DNA of 64,000 nucleotides from Harmonia axyridis (GCF_914767665.1 NC_059502.1:14694001-14758000); one strand, 5' to 3'; positions 1 to 11,730 are shown, numbered from the stretch's first letter. A program made the numbers and translations. The notes: generated from the letters alone by a model not told the origin.

Positions 1-119
1 CGACAGACATGGGTTTTTCTCAAGGTCAACATTCCGGGCTACATCAGCAATATTCTCATTTTTATAATTGCATAATATATTATGGCTCACAGACAATTTT
101 TGATTCCCGAAAAAGTACC

Positions 120-192
120 TCCTCGAGCGAGACTCGAACCCGCTACCTCCGAATCTACAGTCCAGTGCTCTCACTAACTGAGCTACCGAGGT
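120..192 (-). tRNA. tRNA-Tyr(GTA)-like sequence, no intron
   Basis: Read on the minus strand this folds as a 73-nt cloverleaf. It has a 4-bp D stem (GCTC/GAGC) with a 9-nt loop, a 5-bp anticodon stem with loop CTGTAGA (anticodon GTA, Tyr), a 5-nt variable region and a T arm with TTCGAGT in the loop. The acceptor stem pairs at six of seven positions; the outermost pair is A-A. Nuclear tRNA-Tyr genes of animals normally carry an intron after the anticodon and this one has none. It could be a real intronless gene, a tRNA pseudogene, or the head of a tRNA-derived SINE. The fold is clear; function is uncertain. Confidence 0.6.
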
Positions 193-236
193 AGTTGGCT
201 GCAAAATTGTCAAAAGCTGATATCTTTTGACATTTA

Positions 237-1055
237 AGCCCAGTTTCACCAAACAGCACTTGATCCCAGATTGATTAAACTCCGCTTGTTACTAAAGCAG
301 GCTTAACAGTGTTTTCCGTTTCACCATGCATCAACCCGTCCGAAGATGATCGCGATTAACCAAATCGCGATTAAATAGTCAAACCATTTGGCAACGTTGT
401 GAACAGAAAGTTATATAGTGTTCTGTATCGTATTAGAAGTGATGACCACCATTGGCGCTAGGTGTCAGGTGTCATTCATTCATAACTCATAACATTTCAA
501 ATCATTTGTCATCTTGTAAACAAAAAACAAAGTTAATTTTTGCCGAAAATGTCGAGTGATGTGCTTCGAAATGTCGGAAACTTGCAGAAGTTGAAAAGAA
601 ATTATCCCATTTCACAAAACCACACATTCTGGAAAAAAACTATATAAGTAATTTTATTAACTTATTTTATTTATTAACAATATCAAATAATATTTCAATC
701 AAACATATTAATAAATTATTCTTTGCAATAAATTTCATAAAACACAAAAACAAAGTTTACGTGTATTTTAAATGGGAAATATTGAGCCTATACATATAGT
801 CATATTTTGATAAAATTGACCCAAAAATTAGAAATAGAAAAATAATTACATAGACAAGAGTTCCATACTGATAAATAATTATTAATCTCAACTTGAGAGG
901 TTATAATCCTCCAAAAATGGCCGATTAGTGCTAAACCGCGATTGGTCGATTAAATGGCGCTTTGGAGTGTGGTGAAACGCTACATTACATTAATCGTGAT
1001 CTAAGGCCTCACTTAAGAGCCAAGTCAAGATTAAAGCATTTGGTGAAACTGGGCT
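237..1055. mobile_element. PIF/Harbinger-like non-autonomous DNA transposon
   Basis: The ends carry an exact inverted repeat of at least 18 bp beginning AGCCCAGTTTCACC. They are flanked by 3-bp direct repeats TTA at 234-236 and 1056-1058, the target duplication typical of PIF/Harbinger elements. Subterminal motifs (GATTAA, TTAATC) also recur in inverted order. The 819-bp body has no long reading frame; a short frame from about 549 may be a relic. It lies in the intron upstream of the LRR-like exon at 1503. Confidence 0.8.
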
Positions 1056-1076
1056 TTAATAAGTAAATTACTTAAA

Positions 1077-1190
1077 ATGGAATGATGCACGCTCAACAAC
1101 GCATTGAAATTGAAAAAATTCACTACAAAAATGGTGAAAATTTTGCAGTGGGTCATTCAAAATGGAACCACTTATTGAAAAACCCTTTAT
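1077..1190 (+). mobile_element. Mariner relic (rosa-like family 2), 5' end joined to 3' TIR
   Basis: The start resembles the N-terminus of a DUF4817/rosa-type mariner transposase (QQRIEI, then IHYKNGENFA). It runs almost directly into a terminus reading GAAAAACCCTT, so nearly the whole transposase is deleted. Related N-terminal relics occur near 10845, 13360 and 33910. Confidence 0.55.
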
Positions 1191-1502
1191 AAGCAGAACC
1201 ATAGATTATTCAATTCAAAAAGGATATTTGAGTCGTTTCTAAAGAAAAATAAGGAAATGCACTGACGTAAAGTAGGAGCTCTGTTCAGTTATACGCTAAT
1301 TGCCTATATACAGTTCTGTGAGTTCAATTGGTGTAGAAATGAACGAGTGATGTAAAGTATAGTGCTTTCCTAATTTCTCAAAATTTATTTCTGACAGCAA
1401 ATACATATTTTATTCCCATGTTTGCTTCTGGGAATTCATTTAATTCAAGAAAATAACCTTCTGTGATAGATAACCCACCTAATGTTCATATTTTTGTTCC
1501 AG

Positions 1503-2805
1503 AATACAAACGATCGAAACAGGCGCGATAAATACCACTTCCGCTGTGATTGATCTAGTTGGCAACGAAATCGTGGACTTCAAATCGTCCGCCTTGGGAT
1601 TCGATATCGTGTGGAACAAAATACTTATCGAACAAAACATGATCAAGAACTTGGGAGCTAATTCCATCTATATTTTTGGCGAAATGACATCCCAAGAAAA
1701 TCACCAATTCTCCTTCATCAACAACGACATCTTCCACCTGGAGGAAAACTCATTGAGTTTCATGTCTATCATGGACGAAAGCAGCGTAGAGTTTGAAGAG
1801 AACTATTTCAACGTTAAATGTAACTGCTTCATGGACACTTGGCTGGAGAAACTTTTGAAGACCAATAGGAGTATCAATAACGTCATGAATTCAAGTTTTT
1901 GCACTGTAGACGAACTACTGGCGAGATGCTACGAGTTAAAGACTGGTTTGATCAATATGAGGAACTTCACAGATTTAGTATGTGCTCCTGGCAATGTTTT
2001 AACCTGCGAACCTTATGTTGGTGAGGAAAAGATTGTAAATATCACCAATCCTGTCTTCCTTGATGCCCCGCCAGCAGATGATAGCAAACAAGTTCTTCTC
2101 CTGACTATTAAAGGTCTGGTCTTAATTGCTGTAATTTCAACCGTCATATTTTTATTCATTGTGGGAGGCCGTTGGGTCAAACGAAATTGGTATTTAAGAA
2201 ATATGCACTACAGTCCCAATGAAACTAGTAACGACGAAGAAAACACAATAGTAACAATGGATCAAGAAAGCGAAGAACCAAAATTAGAACTCCCTGAAGA
2301 ACTGACTTTAGAATATTTAGAATACCTCAAAAAACGACTGGACGATCCAGACACCCATCAAGAAACAACAGAAATGATCGAAAAACTTTACGAAATGTTT
2401 GTAATAGAAGATAATTATGATAACAATAATAAACAAGACGAAGAAGCGCATTTGTATGAAGAACTAGCGAATATGCAGGCGCAACCTGCTGACCGAAAAA
2501 GTACGGACACTGTACAGAACGGCCCCCTAAGCATTCTTCGCATGATGGAGGAAAGGTTCAACCTTCAATTCATCGATACCGAAGAGGACAGGTCGAAATC
2601 CTCCCCTTTTCTGAACGATTATTCCGAGCCTTCTGATGCTGCCGTCCACTTGTACTCAGAACTGAAGCAGAATCAGATGCAGAACGAGAGAAACGAGAAA
2701 AAAGACTCTTTAAAATCTGGCGGCTCTGGTAATATGGCTGCCAGACCTTTACCAAATAAGCCTGACGATCTGTACAATAGAGCTGGACCTTCGTCTATTG
2801 GTTGA
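1503..2805 (+). CDS. LRR-like single-pass membrane protein, last coding exon (5' partial)
   Basis: The exon follows a clear acceptor (TTTTTGTTCCAG, ending 1502). Its first base completes a codon from an upstream exon outside the window, and it encodes about 433 residues to the TGA at 2803-2805. The first 100 residues form irregular leucine/asparagine-rich repeats spaced like LRRs. A Cys cluster with C-x-C follows, resembling an LRRCT cap. One hydrophobic segment (nt 2089-2160) is followed by basic residues (KR), so a type I protein is expected. The cytoplasmic tail is about 210 residues, acidic and Gln/Asn/Glu-rich. It contains two HLYxEL motifs (2449-2466, 2647-2664) and RPLPNKP (2743-2763), which fits a class I SH3 ligand. 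The layout matches the gene at 21872-25711, suggesting paralogy. I do not recognise a named family; a cell-surface receptor or adhesion role is inferred. Confidence 0.8.
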
Positions 2806-3500
2806 TCTCATTCGAAATTCTTATCGGCAAAATTGTGAACTGAATTAAATTTCCGTGTTTATGTGATCAATGTCAGAAGTGCCTCATAGGTGAAGATGTA
2901 CCTTCACAGTACTTCATTTCTATTATACTTAACGAGAAATGCGTCCACTTCAGAGCGAATATTTTTTCATGTCTATTGTTCATCAATGAACCCTACTTTT
3001 CTTTTAAACAATGTGAGTTCAATATCAAAATGTTAATAAAAGTTATTCTAAGCATTAATTTTCTGTAGAAATCAGAAAACCAAATTGTTATATCTGAACC
3101 ATTCTGTGAATTTTGCTTATGTGAAATATTTCATGCTATGGCTTTTTTTCAAAAACTATCATGACATAGTTATCCTTGAGTTAATATATGAATTCTAGTC
3201 TTGCATAATTCGTTTATACTTATCCTCTTGGATTAATTTCATGTAATTCTGTTCAAGCAAATTTATAGAATTATCAAATTATTGCACTGAAGATCATGAA
3301 AGAGTTACCTCGAACAAACAGAAAACACACACATATTAATGTGAAATCTTGCCGTGCTGTGATACTGTACAGATTTAATAAAAGAATAATTATTATCTTT
3401 TATATAACGTAGATCTTAGGAAAGGATGCTGTTATAAATATGTATATTTTGTATTATTTTAGTGTATATGCATTTGTAATATTTTATTATCTTCTATCTC

Positions 3501-3506
3501 AATAAA
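3501..3506 (+). terminator. Probable polyadenylation signal of the LRR-like gene
   Basis: AATAAA lies about 700 bp after the stop codon at 2805, in an AT-rich region. Another AATAAA-like site near 3033 could serve a shorter transcript. Confidence 0.5.
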
Positions 3507-3540
3507 TTTATACCTTGAAAAAATATTATTTCAATAGTCG

Positions 3541-4139
3541 TCAGAGGTATTAAACCCTGTAAAGTGCTATATCCTGTGTTGCTCAAGATGTCTCATCCTG
3601 CTCAGAATTTGAGTAAATTGAGAAAAACTAGGAATGAACACTAATTCCATACCTGACCAGGGTACACCATTCATTTGGTGTTTTTTTTATAATAACTTCA
3701 TCATTTGATGTTATTGGCACATATTATGGGGAATAATGAATGTAGAAATAAATACAACTATGGCAATATATCAAAAGAGTTTGAATAGTATAACAACATA
3801 TAAATGATGAGTTAAAACAAAATAACAAAACTGTTAAAGCAATATAATTGTTGGGTAAAAGTTACCAGGACATGAATTAGGATGAACGGAAAAACAAGAA
3901 TTGTGTTAGTATTGCTGAGGAGAAAAGTAAGTGCATTTATTTTATGCAAGCAATCCTTTGAACAAAAAACTTTAAATTTTATTTGGTGGATTCGAGCATG
4001 GTTTACCCAAACTTCTGAATATATATGATTATATAATAGTATAATATATTATTGCATCATTAATAGATAATAATAATAATCTTTATTTTCCTCAGCGACA
4101 ATATTACAGAGCATTGTATAAGGAATAGTCAAATTAAAC
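3541..4139. other. Stretch with no gene recognised
   Basis: AT-rich DNA with only short frames lacking family features. It contains a (TAA)n run near 4067-4080. Nothing supports a gene. Confidence 0.5.
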
Positions 4140-4678
4140 AATTGAACAAGAACAGTAGATAGCTTTTTTGATGGCAATTTCATCAGCAATATGTCATACC
4201 CTGCATATAAACTCAACAGTTCATAAATTAATGAGATTCTTATGAAAAAAATGGTGGCGACGAGGACCCACATTTTTTTGAATACATATTTCTGCAAAAA
4301 AAGTTTTTTTGAAAGACCTTTTTCATTTTTGATTCTACAAATACGTAGTATTATAAGACTGTTTGCGGTATGGACCAGAAATGTACAGGGTGTTTATCAG
4401 AAGATCATGAAGTTGGACAACGCAAATTCATTAAAACTCAAGATTTTCAAATTAGAACCTATATATTTCTATTATTTCAGTCAATTCTACGTATAAAAGT
4501 GCCATTTGAAATAAGGAAGTAGTAGTCTATTTCTGATACAACCGGAAGTTGTAGAAATCTGAAAATATTTTAGAGAAAAAGATCATTGTCTCAAACCCAA
4601 AGATGCAAATTTTCAGCACGAAATTAAGATTAGTTTTCCATAAACGTCTAATAGGCCATCGCGGTGAATCCCCTTGTA
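4140..4678. mobile_element. Diverged, rearranged copy of the TACAGGGTG foldback family
   Basis: Blocks here match the large palindrome at 60769-62206: the GATAGCTTTTTTGATGGCAA block, the ACGTAGTATTATAAGACTGTTT block, an internal TACAGGGTGTTTAT (about 4385), and the terminal AATAGGCCATCG with a degraded CTTGTATA end. Block order differs, so this is a broken copy of one arm plus the end of the other. Translations across it have no family signature. Confidence 0.65.
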
Positions 4679-4715
4679 TATACCTACAGTTCTGTGGTCT
4701 ACAAGAGTGTAGTTG

Positions 4716-4785
4716 TCGCATGAATGACGAGCGCTCAAAAATTCATTACTTCACGTCAATTCTTTCCTGATTTTTTTAATAATTT
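4716..4785. repeat. Dispersed short repeat, copy 1 (GCATGAATGACGAGCG)
   Basis: The core GCATGAATGACGAGCGCTCA is followed by CTTCACGTCA and a TTTCCTGATTTTTTT tract. It recurs at about 6400, 14747 and 50902 in the same orientation. Confidence 0.5.
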
Positions 4786-5704
4786 CGCTTCATCTACTTC
4801 CCTAGATCTTCTAGCCTACGGTCGTTATTGCGACCGTAAAAATTCATTGTAAGAGGTTTGATGTCTCATTTCGTACAAGAAAAGAGCTCAATTGCTACCA
4901 TATTAGGCACAAAATTTCTCCAATGAAGACATTTGCGACAACTTTCTGTATAATGTTGAATTGTATGTATATAATCTGGTATTTTATTTTTCTTACAGAG
5001 AAATTTCTTACCAGAGATAGTTTCAATTACAATATCATTCAAGGCTCTCCCATTGGCAACTGAAAATCAGCAAGTAATACATTTATGGCACAATAGGTAG
5101 GTAGATAAGTAGGTAGTTATTACGATCTCTGAGAATGGGAAGGCGTGTATGAAATTGATGTAAACAACCGTTTCAATGGATAGGTGAAACAGTTTTATCA
5201 TAAGAAAATCGTATCAGAAAGAGGTGTTGTCTGAATCGAAGAATGTAGACGATAAATTTAATCGATAATGCATTTATTATAGTTTTGATTCATTTTAAAC
5301 AGATGTTTATGAAACTACCCAGAATGATGATGTAATGGTCGATAAAAAGTTGATTCGCTCGTAACAATAAATTTACCATAATTATCATAATTGGATAGCT
5401 CGGATTTTATGTATACAAAAAAAAATTAATTTTTCGCGAAATGATTTTAATTCCTAAGCCCACCCAAGTGTTCAAAAGAAATGAAACTTGATAAAACGAG
5501 AATGATACAATGAGAAAATGTTGATTCGAATAACATTTTTTTTATACTAACCGGATTGGAATTTTTTTGAGAAAATTGAAAAAACACTGATTTGAAGGCA
5601 GAAAGCAGTTTTTGCGCGCTTTCTAAATCGATATTTTTATAATAATTATTACAAAGTTTTGCATGTAGATGTTTTCTTCAATATCTTTGATTTGTCATCA
5701 ATTC

Positions 5705-6295
5705 TAAGAAGGTATTGGAGTCTGAGTTCCCGGCCACTCGGGAATTAAAGAAAATAAAGAGGCCATAACACACTTGCTAGAAAAGTAGCACAAACTCCTT
5801 TCATTGGCCTGGAACCTTCCTGTGGTAAAGGCAAATGATTCAAGAGTTTCAGGAGCAGGAAAAACCAAAAGAGAAACACTTTGGCGGAATCTTCCTGGGT
5901 TGTATTATTCCAAAAAGTTCCTATTAAACCTTGACACTGCGCGATCTAAGAAAGAAAATGCTACACCTCTTCACTGGATTCCTTAAAGCGCATTGCCATC
6001 TCAACAAGCACCTCATGAGATTGGGTCTAGCAGAAAACGACGAGCGCAGATTCTGAGGGGAGAAGGAAGAAACTCCGGATTACCTGGTGACGGAATGCCT
6101 CGCCATCGCTAAATATCCTTTGGACAAGAAGCTTGAAGAAGTGAGGAAGCTAGCCTCTTTGAAGTCATCCCAGATACTGGACTTCATTAGAACTCTGGAG
6201 CTATAGATCACGTAATGGTCAGAATAGCTCTGTTAGGGGGCACAATTAGGTCGCAGTGCAATTGAACCCCTTTAATCTAATCTGATCTGATCTAA
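5705..6295 (+). mobile_element. LINE 3' fragment (RNase H-bearing, I/LOA/Jockey-like)
   Basis: Across frameshifts the translation shows the end of an RNase H domain (VPGHSGIKENKEA at the start, then LARKVAQTPFIGLEP). A zinc-knuckle-like C-terminal region follows (AHCHLNKHLMRLGLAENDERRF, with CLAIAKYPLDK). It ends with LDFIRTLEL and a stop, then a 3' tail of repeated TAATCTGATC units. This arrangement is typical of the 3' end of I/LOA/R1-type LINEs. The fragment is 5'-truncated and frameshifted, so dead. A related LINE lies at 44440-46020. Confidence 0.7.
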
Positions 6296-6399
6296 TTCTA
6301 TATGAAATTATGACACATGGTACTGAAGAGAAAAAAGTTGTATGACCAGGCCAGGGACCTACTGAGTGACGTCTTACATGTAGTTTCCAAAGGCACAAT

Positions 6400-6470
6400 T
6401 AGCGCATGAACGAACAAACGTTCGAAAGCTGCCAACTTCACGTCAGTGCTTCCCTCATATTTTTTCAGTG
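6400..6470. repeat. Dispersed short repeat, copy 2
   Basis: The most diverged copy: GCGCATGAACGA, then CTTCACGTCAGTGCTTCC and a T-rich tract, as in the copies at 4716, 14747 and 50902. Confidence 0.4.
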
Positions 6471-6539
6471 CAGTTTGTGCCTACAATTTGAAATTGTTAT
6501 GTCACCACATACTGCGCTAGGTATACATTCATTATTGGC

Positions 6540-6960
6540 ATCACGGCATCGTAAAACAGCTTGCCGACTCGGCCCATAAAACCTCTAAGAACAATGGATA
6601 AACTCCCCCGGCAAAAATAGGAGCAAAACGTGCAACCTAACGGGTTGGAGAAACCATTCATTTCTGCTTGCTAGGCGGGATCGATACCTTCTAGTCATTG
6701 ACCGCGCTAAAATATGGGTCAGATCGGTGCTGGATTTTTTATGAATTTTCAACCGCCTCTGGACTCTAGAAATATGATGAAAAAGCAGTTTGGCGTACGA
6801 GACGAATGCGTCGGTCGAGGCGTCTTGTGGTTACTTATCAGACGGAATGCAAATGCGGCGTCTAGACGTTGCCATGGAGATATGAAAACAGTGTGGGAGA
6901 GCTGCGTTGCCGCTCATATCTGCTTTTCTTTGAATCTTCGGATCTTTTTCGGCGCAATTA
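6540..6960. other. CpG-richer segment without recognised gene
   Basis: This block has more C, G and CpG than its neighbours. It contains a 104-codon plus-strand frame (6714-7028) with no signal peptide, repeats or known motif. It may be a transposon fragment or an old promoter region. Confidence 0.3.
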
Positions 6961-7712
6961 ATATTTTAGTATATCTGCAATTGCTGTACGATAAGTTGAA
7001 ACAGATAAAACAAAAATGGGAATTTTGAAGCTTTTCGAACAATTTTGAGAGTTTTTGATTAAACCAAAAAATCTTACTTTCTAGTTTTTCGACGATATGG
7101 GGATCATTGGGATAAAAAAATGCTTTTTGATCACCAATGTCAAAATGTCGGTTCGTAAATTCAGTTCAGATCATACCGAACAATTCTGGTTTTGTTCTGT
7201 TTTGGTCTACATACCTATGTTACCTTCACATCCTCGTGACAATTATTATTAGATTTTAATGAAATTTTGTTATGCATATTCAGTAAGAGTCGAAGGTAAT
7301 CCCATACAAAATTAAGTGTTTCCAGATTAAGGGATATTGAGGGGACCTAAACACTCGCTGCTGAGGCTGATAATGAAAGGCAAGATCATAGGAAAGAAAT
7401 CTATCGCTCGAAGGAGGATATCATGGCTGAGAAACTTGAGGGAATGGTTCAGGGTGAGCTCTAGTCAACTCTTCAGGGTAGTGTGAATAAAATTAAAATT
7501 GCCATGTTGACTTCCAACCTCTGATAGGAGAACGAAACCCAAGGGTGCAAGTTGAACAAGCGCAAACGTGAAATTCCTAGGATTTCCATATCTCAAGTTC
7601 TACTTGTTCGATATCAATGAAATTGGTATGGATATTTACATCAGGTAGTTAGTGGTATCGTGAAAATGTCAAGTCTTTCTTCTGTACTTCTATCCTTGGA
7701 TCGCAATAATTA

Positions 7713-8550
7713 TTAGGTGTACAACTTTGCTTCCGCCGTTTTGTAATAGATGGCTGTAGTGGTAGTCGAAATAAATAGATCGTAGATGTCATACAATAAG
7801 CTTAGTTATTTGTGAATATAACGCCATCGAAAAATTAGTCGATTTGTGTCTGCATCATAAAGTTATTCTCGATTAAACATATCAGCTTACGAGCCAAATT
7901 CTCGTCATTTGCGGGAAGTTTTAATTTTCTGCTTTAATATAAAGAAATCTGCGTCTGAGGCTCATCGAATGCTCTCGAATATCTCTGGTGAGACCGCTAT
8001 TAGTGAAAGAACGTACCGAGAGGGGTTTCAACGCTTCAAGAACGATGATTTTGACGTCGAATACCAGCATGGCGGTGGAAATGGGAAGGTTTTCGAAGAC
8101 CTAGAATTGAAGACATTACTTGGTCAAGACTCGTGTCAAACGCAACAAGAATTGGCAGGATCATTGGCAGTGACGCAACAAGCCATTTCAAAAGGCCTGA
8201 AAGCCATGGGAATGATTCTGAAACAAAAAAATTGGGTGTCTTACGAGTTGAAGCCAAGAGATGTTGAACAGCGTTTTTTTGCTTGTGAACAGCTGCTTGC
8301 AAGCCAAAGAGGTAAGGGATTTCTACATCGCATTGTGACTGGAGACGAAAAATGGGTTCATTACGATAATCCCAAGCGCAGAAAATCATGGGGATATCCC
8401 GGCCATGCTTCCACGTCGACGGCCAAAACGAATATTCACGGTTGCAAGTTCATGCTCAGTATTTGGTGGAACCAGCTCGGCGTAGTGTATTATGAGTTGT
8501 TAAAACCGACTGATACAATCACAGGCGATCGTTATCGTTGTGTTAAAAAA
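7713..8550 (+). mobile_element. Mariner element, 5' half only (cecropia/mauritiana type)
   Basis: The left end TTAGGTGTACAACTTTGC directly after TA is a classical mariner terminus. The transposase frame (7909-8562) includes the HTH region (ISERTYREGFQRFKN, then DFDVE), the linker LLQ/TQQAISKGLKAMG, and the first catalytic Asp in IVTGDEKWVHYDNPKR. The initiator ATG is lost: the conserved PNSRHLREVLIF follows a non-start codon. The frame collapses after TGDRYR, before the second and third catalytic residues, so the 3' half and right TIR are missing. A matching 3' half lies at about 30685-30910, and another 5' end at 63660. Confidence 0.85.
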
Positions 8551-8562
8551 AGTTTGCATTGA
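7909..8562 (+). pseudogene. Mariner transposase, truncated (N-terminal half)
   Basis: Residues 1-217 of a transposase normally near 345 residues. Helix-turn-helix segments and the first Asp of the catalytic triad are present. The HDNARPH-type and PSDY-type motifs with the other two Asp residues are absent, so it could not transpose DNA. The terminal KKSLH is out-of-frame sequence after the break. Confidence 0.85.
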
Positions 8563-8626
8563 ACAATTCCAAAAGTTAATTGTGGGTGGAGATAAACCAA
8601 AAATTAGTTGTTAGGTCACAGATCTT

Positions 8627-9040
8627 GAATAGTTATTTATAATACAAGTGCAGAAGGCATTGATATTCTTCCACGAGTTCAAAATTCAAAAACGAGCCAC
8701 GAAGTGGCGAGTTTTGGAATGAACGAGTGGTAGAATGAGCCTTCTGTACGAGTATTATACATTATTTTCTCTAATTCATTGCAATTTCATTGAAATTAAT
8801 GAAATATTTCCATAAATATATTTTAGTGATTTTTGCATTGAAAAATGTTGGTTGGCAGAACTGATTTCTTTAAGGAAATTTGATGAATTGACAGATAAAG
8901 CCGTGGCGGAAAGTTCGGAGTACCAACATAGAATAATAAAATATAACCATGAAAACTGTGCGTTTCTGATATATTCTCGCACGATTTTGTTCTACAAGAT
9001 GTGGAAGAATGAACGGAATAACCACAGAATTAGAGAAAAG
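8627..9040. mobile_element. MITE, ~420 bp (copy A of an inverted pair)
   Basis: The ends resemble GAATAGTTATTT in inverted orientation. The whole unit reappears in reverse complement at 12695-13121 with only scattered differences. An internal inverted repeat surrounds CCACGAAGTGG. Short frames on both strands are conserved between the copies only because the DNA is. It starts about 75 bp after the mariner break. Confidence 0.75.
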
Positions 9041-9584
9041 ACATTCCATTAACTGAATGCTAATGTTGGAAGGAAAATACGAATAATCAGTAAAATTCAT
9101 ATAGTTTCGTTAAAAAACACGTTCAACAAGTTCAATCATCTTTGAAAAGACCTCGTTCTCAAAGATAACATGAACGAAGCACAGAAAATACGCACTTACA
9201 TGATTTCTTATCATTTCTTCGAAGGAACTACTTCACCCGTGCATCTCATCAGAGACGGCAACACCGTTCGAAAAATAAGTACAGCAAGCACACATGCTCC
9301 TCTTGCTCGTTAGTTCAAATGAACAAACAATTATAAAAGTCGCTCACCGAGACAATATCGAGCGTGCGAGAAACGCTCGAAAATCGAAGAGATTTTCCGT
9401 CAGCAAACCTGCACCAGAGTGCATCGTATGCGGATTTTTAAAACGATGTTTTGTCGTAGTTGTAGATGATTGTTGGTGTGTGCATGAGAGTTTTGGTTGT
9501 TGCGGAGTTTGTGTTGCGTTGATCCATATGCGGAAAAAAATAGTCACCTTGTGTACTATGTAGATGCGCTCGGTAGAACACGAT

Positions 9585-9688
9585 TATATAAGTGAATGAC
9601 AAGTTAGGATCCGAGTATCGGGATTTTGTTGTTAACGATAGATAGCAGGATATTAAATCTGTCGAATCTTCTAAAGTATTGAAGAAAT
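9585..9688 (+). promoter_or_regulatory. Candidate TATA promoter and non-coding first exon
   Basis: TATATAAG (9585-9592) lies about 95 bp upstream of a good splice donor (GAAAT|GTGAGT, intron from 9689). The DNA just upstream is richer in CpG than its surroundings. The next plausible plus-strand acceptor with a coding exon is at 21818, just before the LRR-like gene at 21872. I infer a 5' UTR exon spliced across about 12 kb; transcript data are lacking, and it may belong to nothing. Confidence 0.3.
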
Positions 9689-10840
9689 GTGAGTTCAGTT
9701 TTTTTATGATTTATTCGTGTTCGAGAATCAATGTTTGTGACCTCTGAAGATTACGTCCCGGGTGTTTTTGTTTATAAATCAAATTTATACCATAGTACCA
9801 TAGTTTACATTTTGAATAACATAGAATCTGGAGCAATGCTAAATTAAAAAATCTATTGATTAATATTATTCATCTGAATCACTCATTATGATAAACGAGA
9901 TAAAGTTATTTTGTATCACTGTTCATAATATTATGTGATATAATATTCGAAAAATTTGTTATTCTCCATTTTTGTACCAAATTTCATGTAAATCTCCACG
10001 AAGAGCATTGAGAGATTTTTGAAATCAACATAAATAGATATTGGGATCTTAATTTTCTTCCTTTGGATATTTCCATAGTTCAGAAGAAATAATTAACCAA
10101 AATTAAATAAAAATAATTGTGTGCACAATGCTGTGTGATGCGAAGTTATAGATTCTTAGTTTCTATACTGAATTAATACTTCCATCTTTGGCACCTGATC
10201 GCATGATTTTCGAAAAACATGAATATAATGTCCAAATGAAAAACAATTCATTGAAAAACCATATAACATGAAAACAGAAAATTACAACAATTTTATAGAA
10301 TAATGATACTCAATTTACTATGCAAACCTTGAATTCATACTCATAATAATTTTGGAGTGAAATTAAAAGAGAAATGAAATATTTATTTAATATACCAACT
10401 GAGTTTGTGCATTCTGAGAAAAAATTATGGTATCGTTGATATTCTGAAATCTATTGATCGCTGATAATAAAGTATCTACGACTTATTTTTCCTTATTACG
10501 ATGATTTATCATGAATCATATTATTTCTTATGAGTTGTATTCATTCGATTTTTATTGACCATCATTCAAGTTTAAAAAATTATATTTGCATATTAGTTAG
10601 AAGTGGATATTTGAATGAGTTCGATTATTCATATCCAACAAGAAAAGAGAGGGGGGGTTTATTAAACTACTGCATTACTTTATTTGAATTATTCACGTAG
10701 CTATTTGCCAGAAAAATGGAAATATGTAGTAGGTACTTTAGGAATCCACTATAATAAATCTAGAGTCTCATTTTAATGATTTATTAATTCAGTTTCATGT
10801 CATTTTTTGAAAATTGACGAGTAAAAACTACGTAATTTCT
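9689..10840. other. AT-rich stretch, no gene recognised
   Basis: No long frames, RNA-like folds or clear repeats seen. Presumed intron if the candidate exon at 9612-9688 is real. Confidence 0.4.
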
Positions 10841-10844
10841 AAAA

Positions 10845-11730
10845 ATGAAACTATAGACGTATTTACATTGTCAAGATCCACTACAAAAATTGTCGTGAAG
10901 CACCTTCTCGTCAAGCAACAGTGAAACTGGTGGAAAAAATTGAGCTGTAGGGACAAGTTCGTGAAGTGCTGAATCGAAACAGTGTGCGCTACTCAAGAAA
11001 AACTGAGAATGAACTGACTGATGTAGTCAGTCAGTGTTTACTTAAACTCAGGTTTGTCGATTCCTCGTCGATCTTGGGAATTAGGCGAAAATTAATGATT
11101 TTTTAAGGCCGGAATTGGAAGATATTGATGATAACGAAACAAACTCTTATTTCTCGAAAAGGTGATCATAATTGGCCACCGAGATCTTGTGATTTAATAC
11201 CTGTGGTATTTTTTCTTTGGGGTCACGTTAGAGGTAAGTTCTATGCCAATGCTATAAATTGAATTCAAGACCTTAATCACAATCCATATATGCCTATTTG
11301 AAAAAACAGTAGAAGGATGTGGAGCGTGAATTCAAAAAAGCATAGGAAGACCTGGTTTTGAAATTTACGATCCATGGATTCGTAGACGTCCCTTTATAAT
11401 AATTAGTAAAAGAATAATGATTAGTTAAGTTACTCTCTAATCACAAATTGTGAATTATTTCCTAATCTTTTAATAAATCACGGCACAACCAATTCTACTT
11501 CTAGCCACATCGCTGAACAGGTAATCAAATTACCTTCCATTGGATGTATCACAATCCATATATTTCCATTTGAAAAAATTAAGAAGAGGGGTTGAGAAAT
11601 ATCAAATTCAAAAAAAGCATACGATAAATTGCTTTTGAAATTAAAAATTGACGGGTGCGAGGATTTTCCTTAAAAATTCTTCATACAAGAATTATTGACG
11701 AGTTACGTTACATTTTTGGCACGCTGTATA
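10845..11730 (+). mobile_element. Rosa-like mariner relic (family 2)
   Basis: It opens with a decayed transposase start (AAACTACGT leader, then KIHYKN-like codons). It continues with NWPPRSCDLIP and FFLWGHV from the third-Asp region and ends in the C-terminal HNPYMPI-like segment. That C-terminal segment is repeated in altered form at about 11550-11660. Multiple stops make it a dead copy. Confidence 0.65.

Noticed and set aside
3660..3720. CACCATTCATTTGGTG hairpin and nearby CATCATTTGATG
   Set aside because: Very short stems in AT-rich DNA, expected by chance.
8776..9100. Short frames on both strands inside the MITE copies (also 12690-12969)
   Set aside because: They recur in copy B only because the DNA is duplicated; overlapping frames on opposite strands and no protein family make coding unlikely.
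9294..9563. 89-codon frame upstream of the TATA candidate
   Set aside because: No homology I recognise, Cys/Val-rich by composition, and it overlaps the presumed promoter region.
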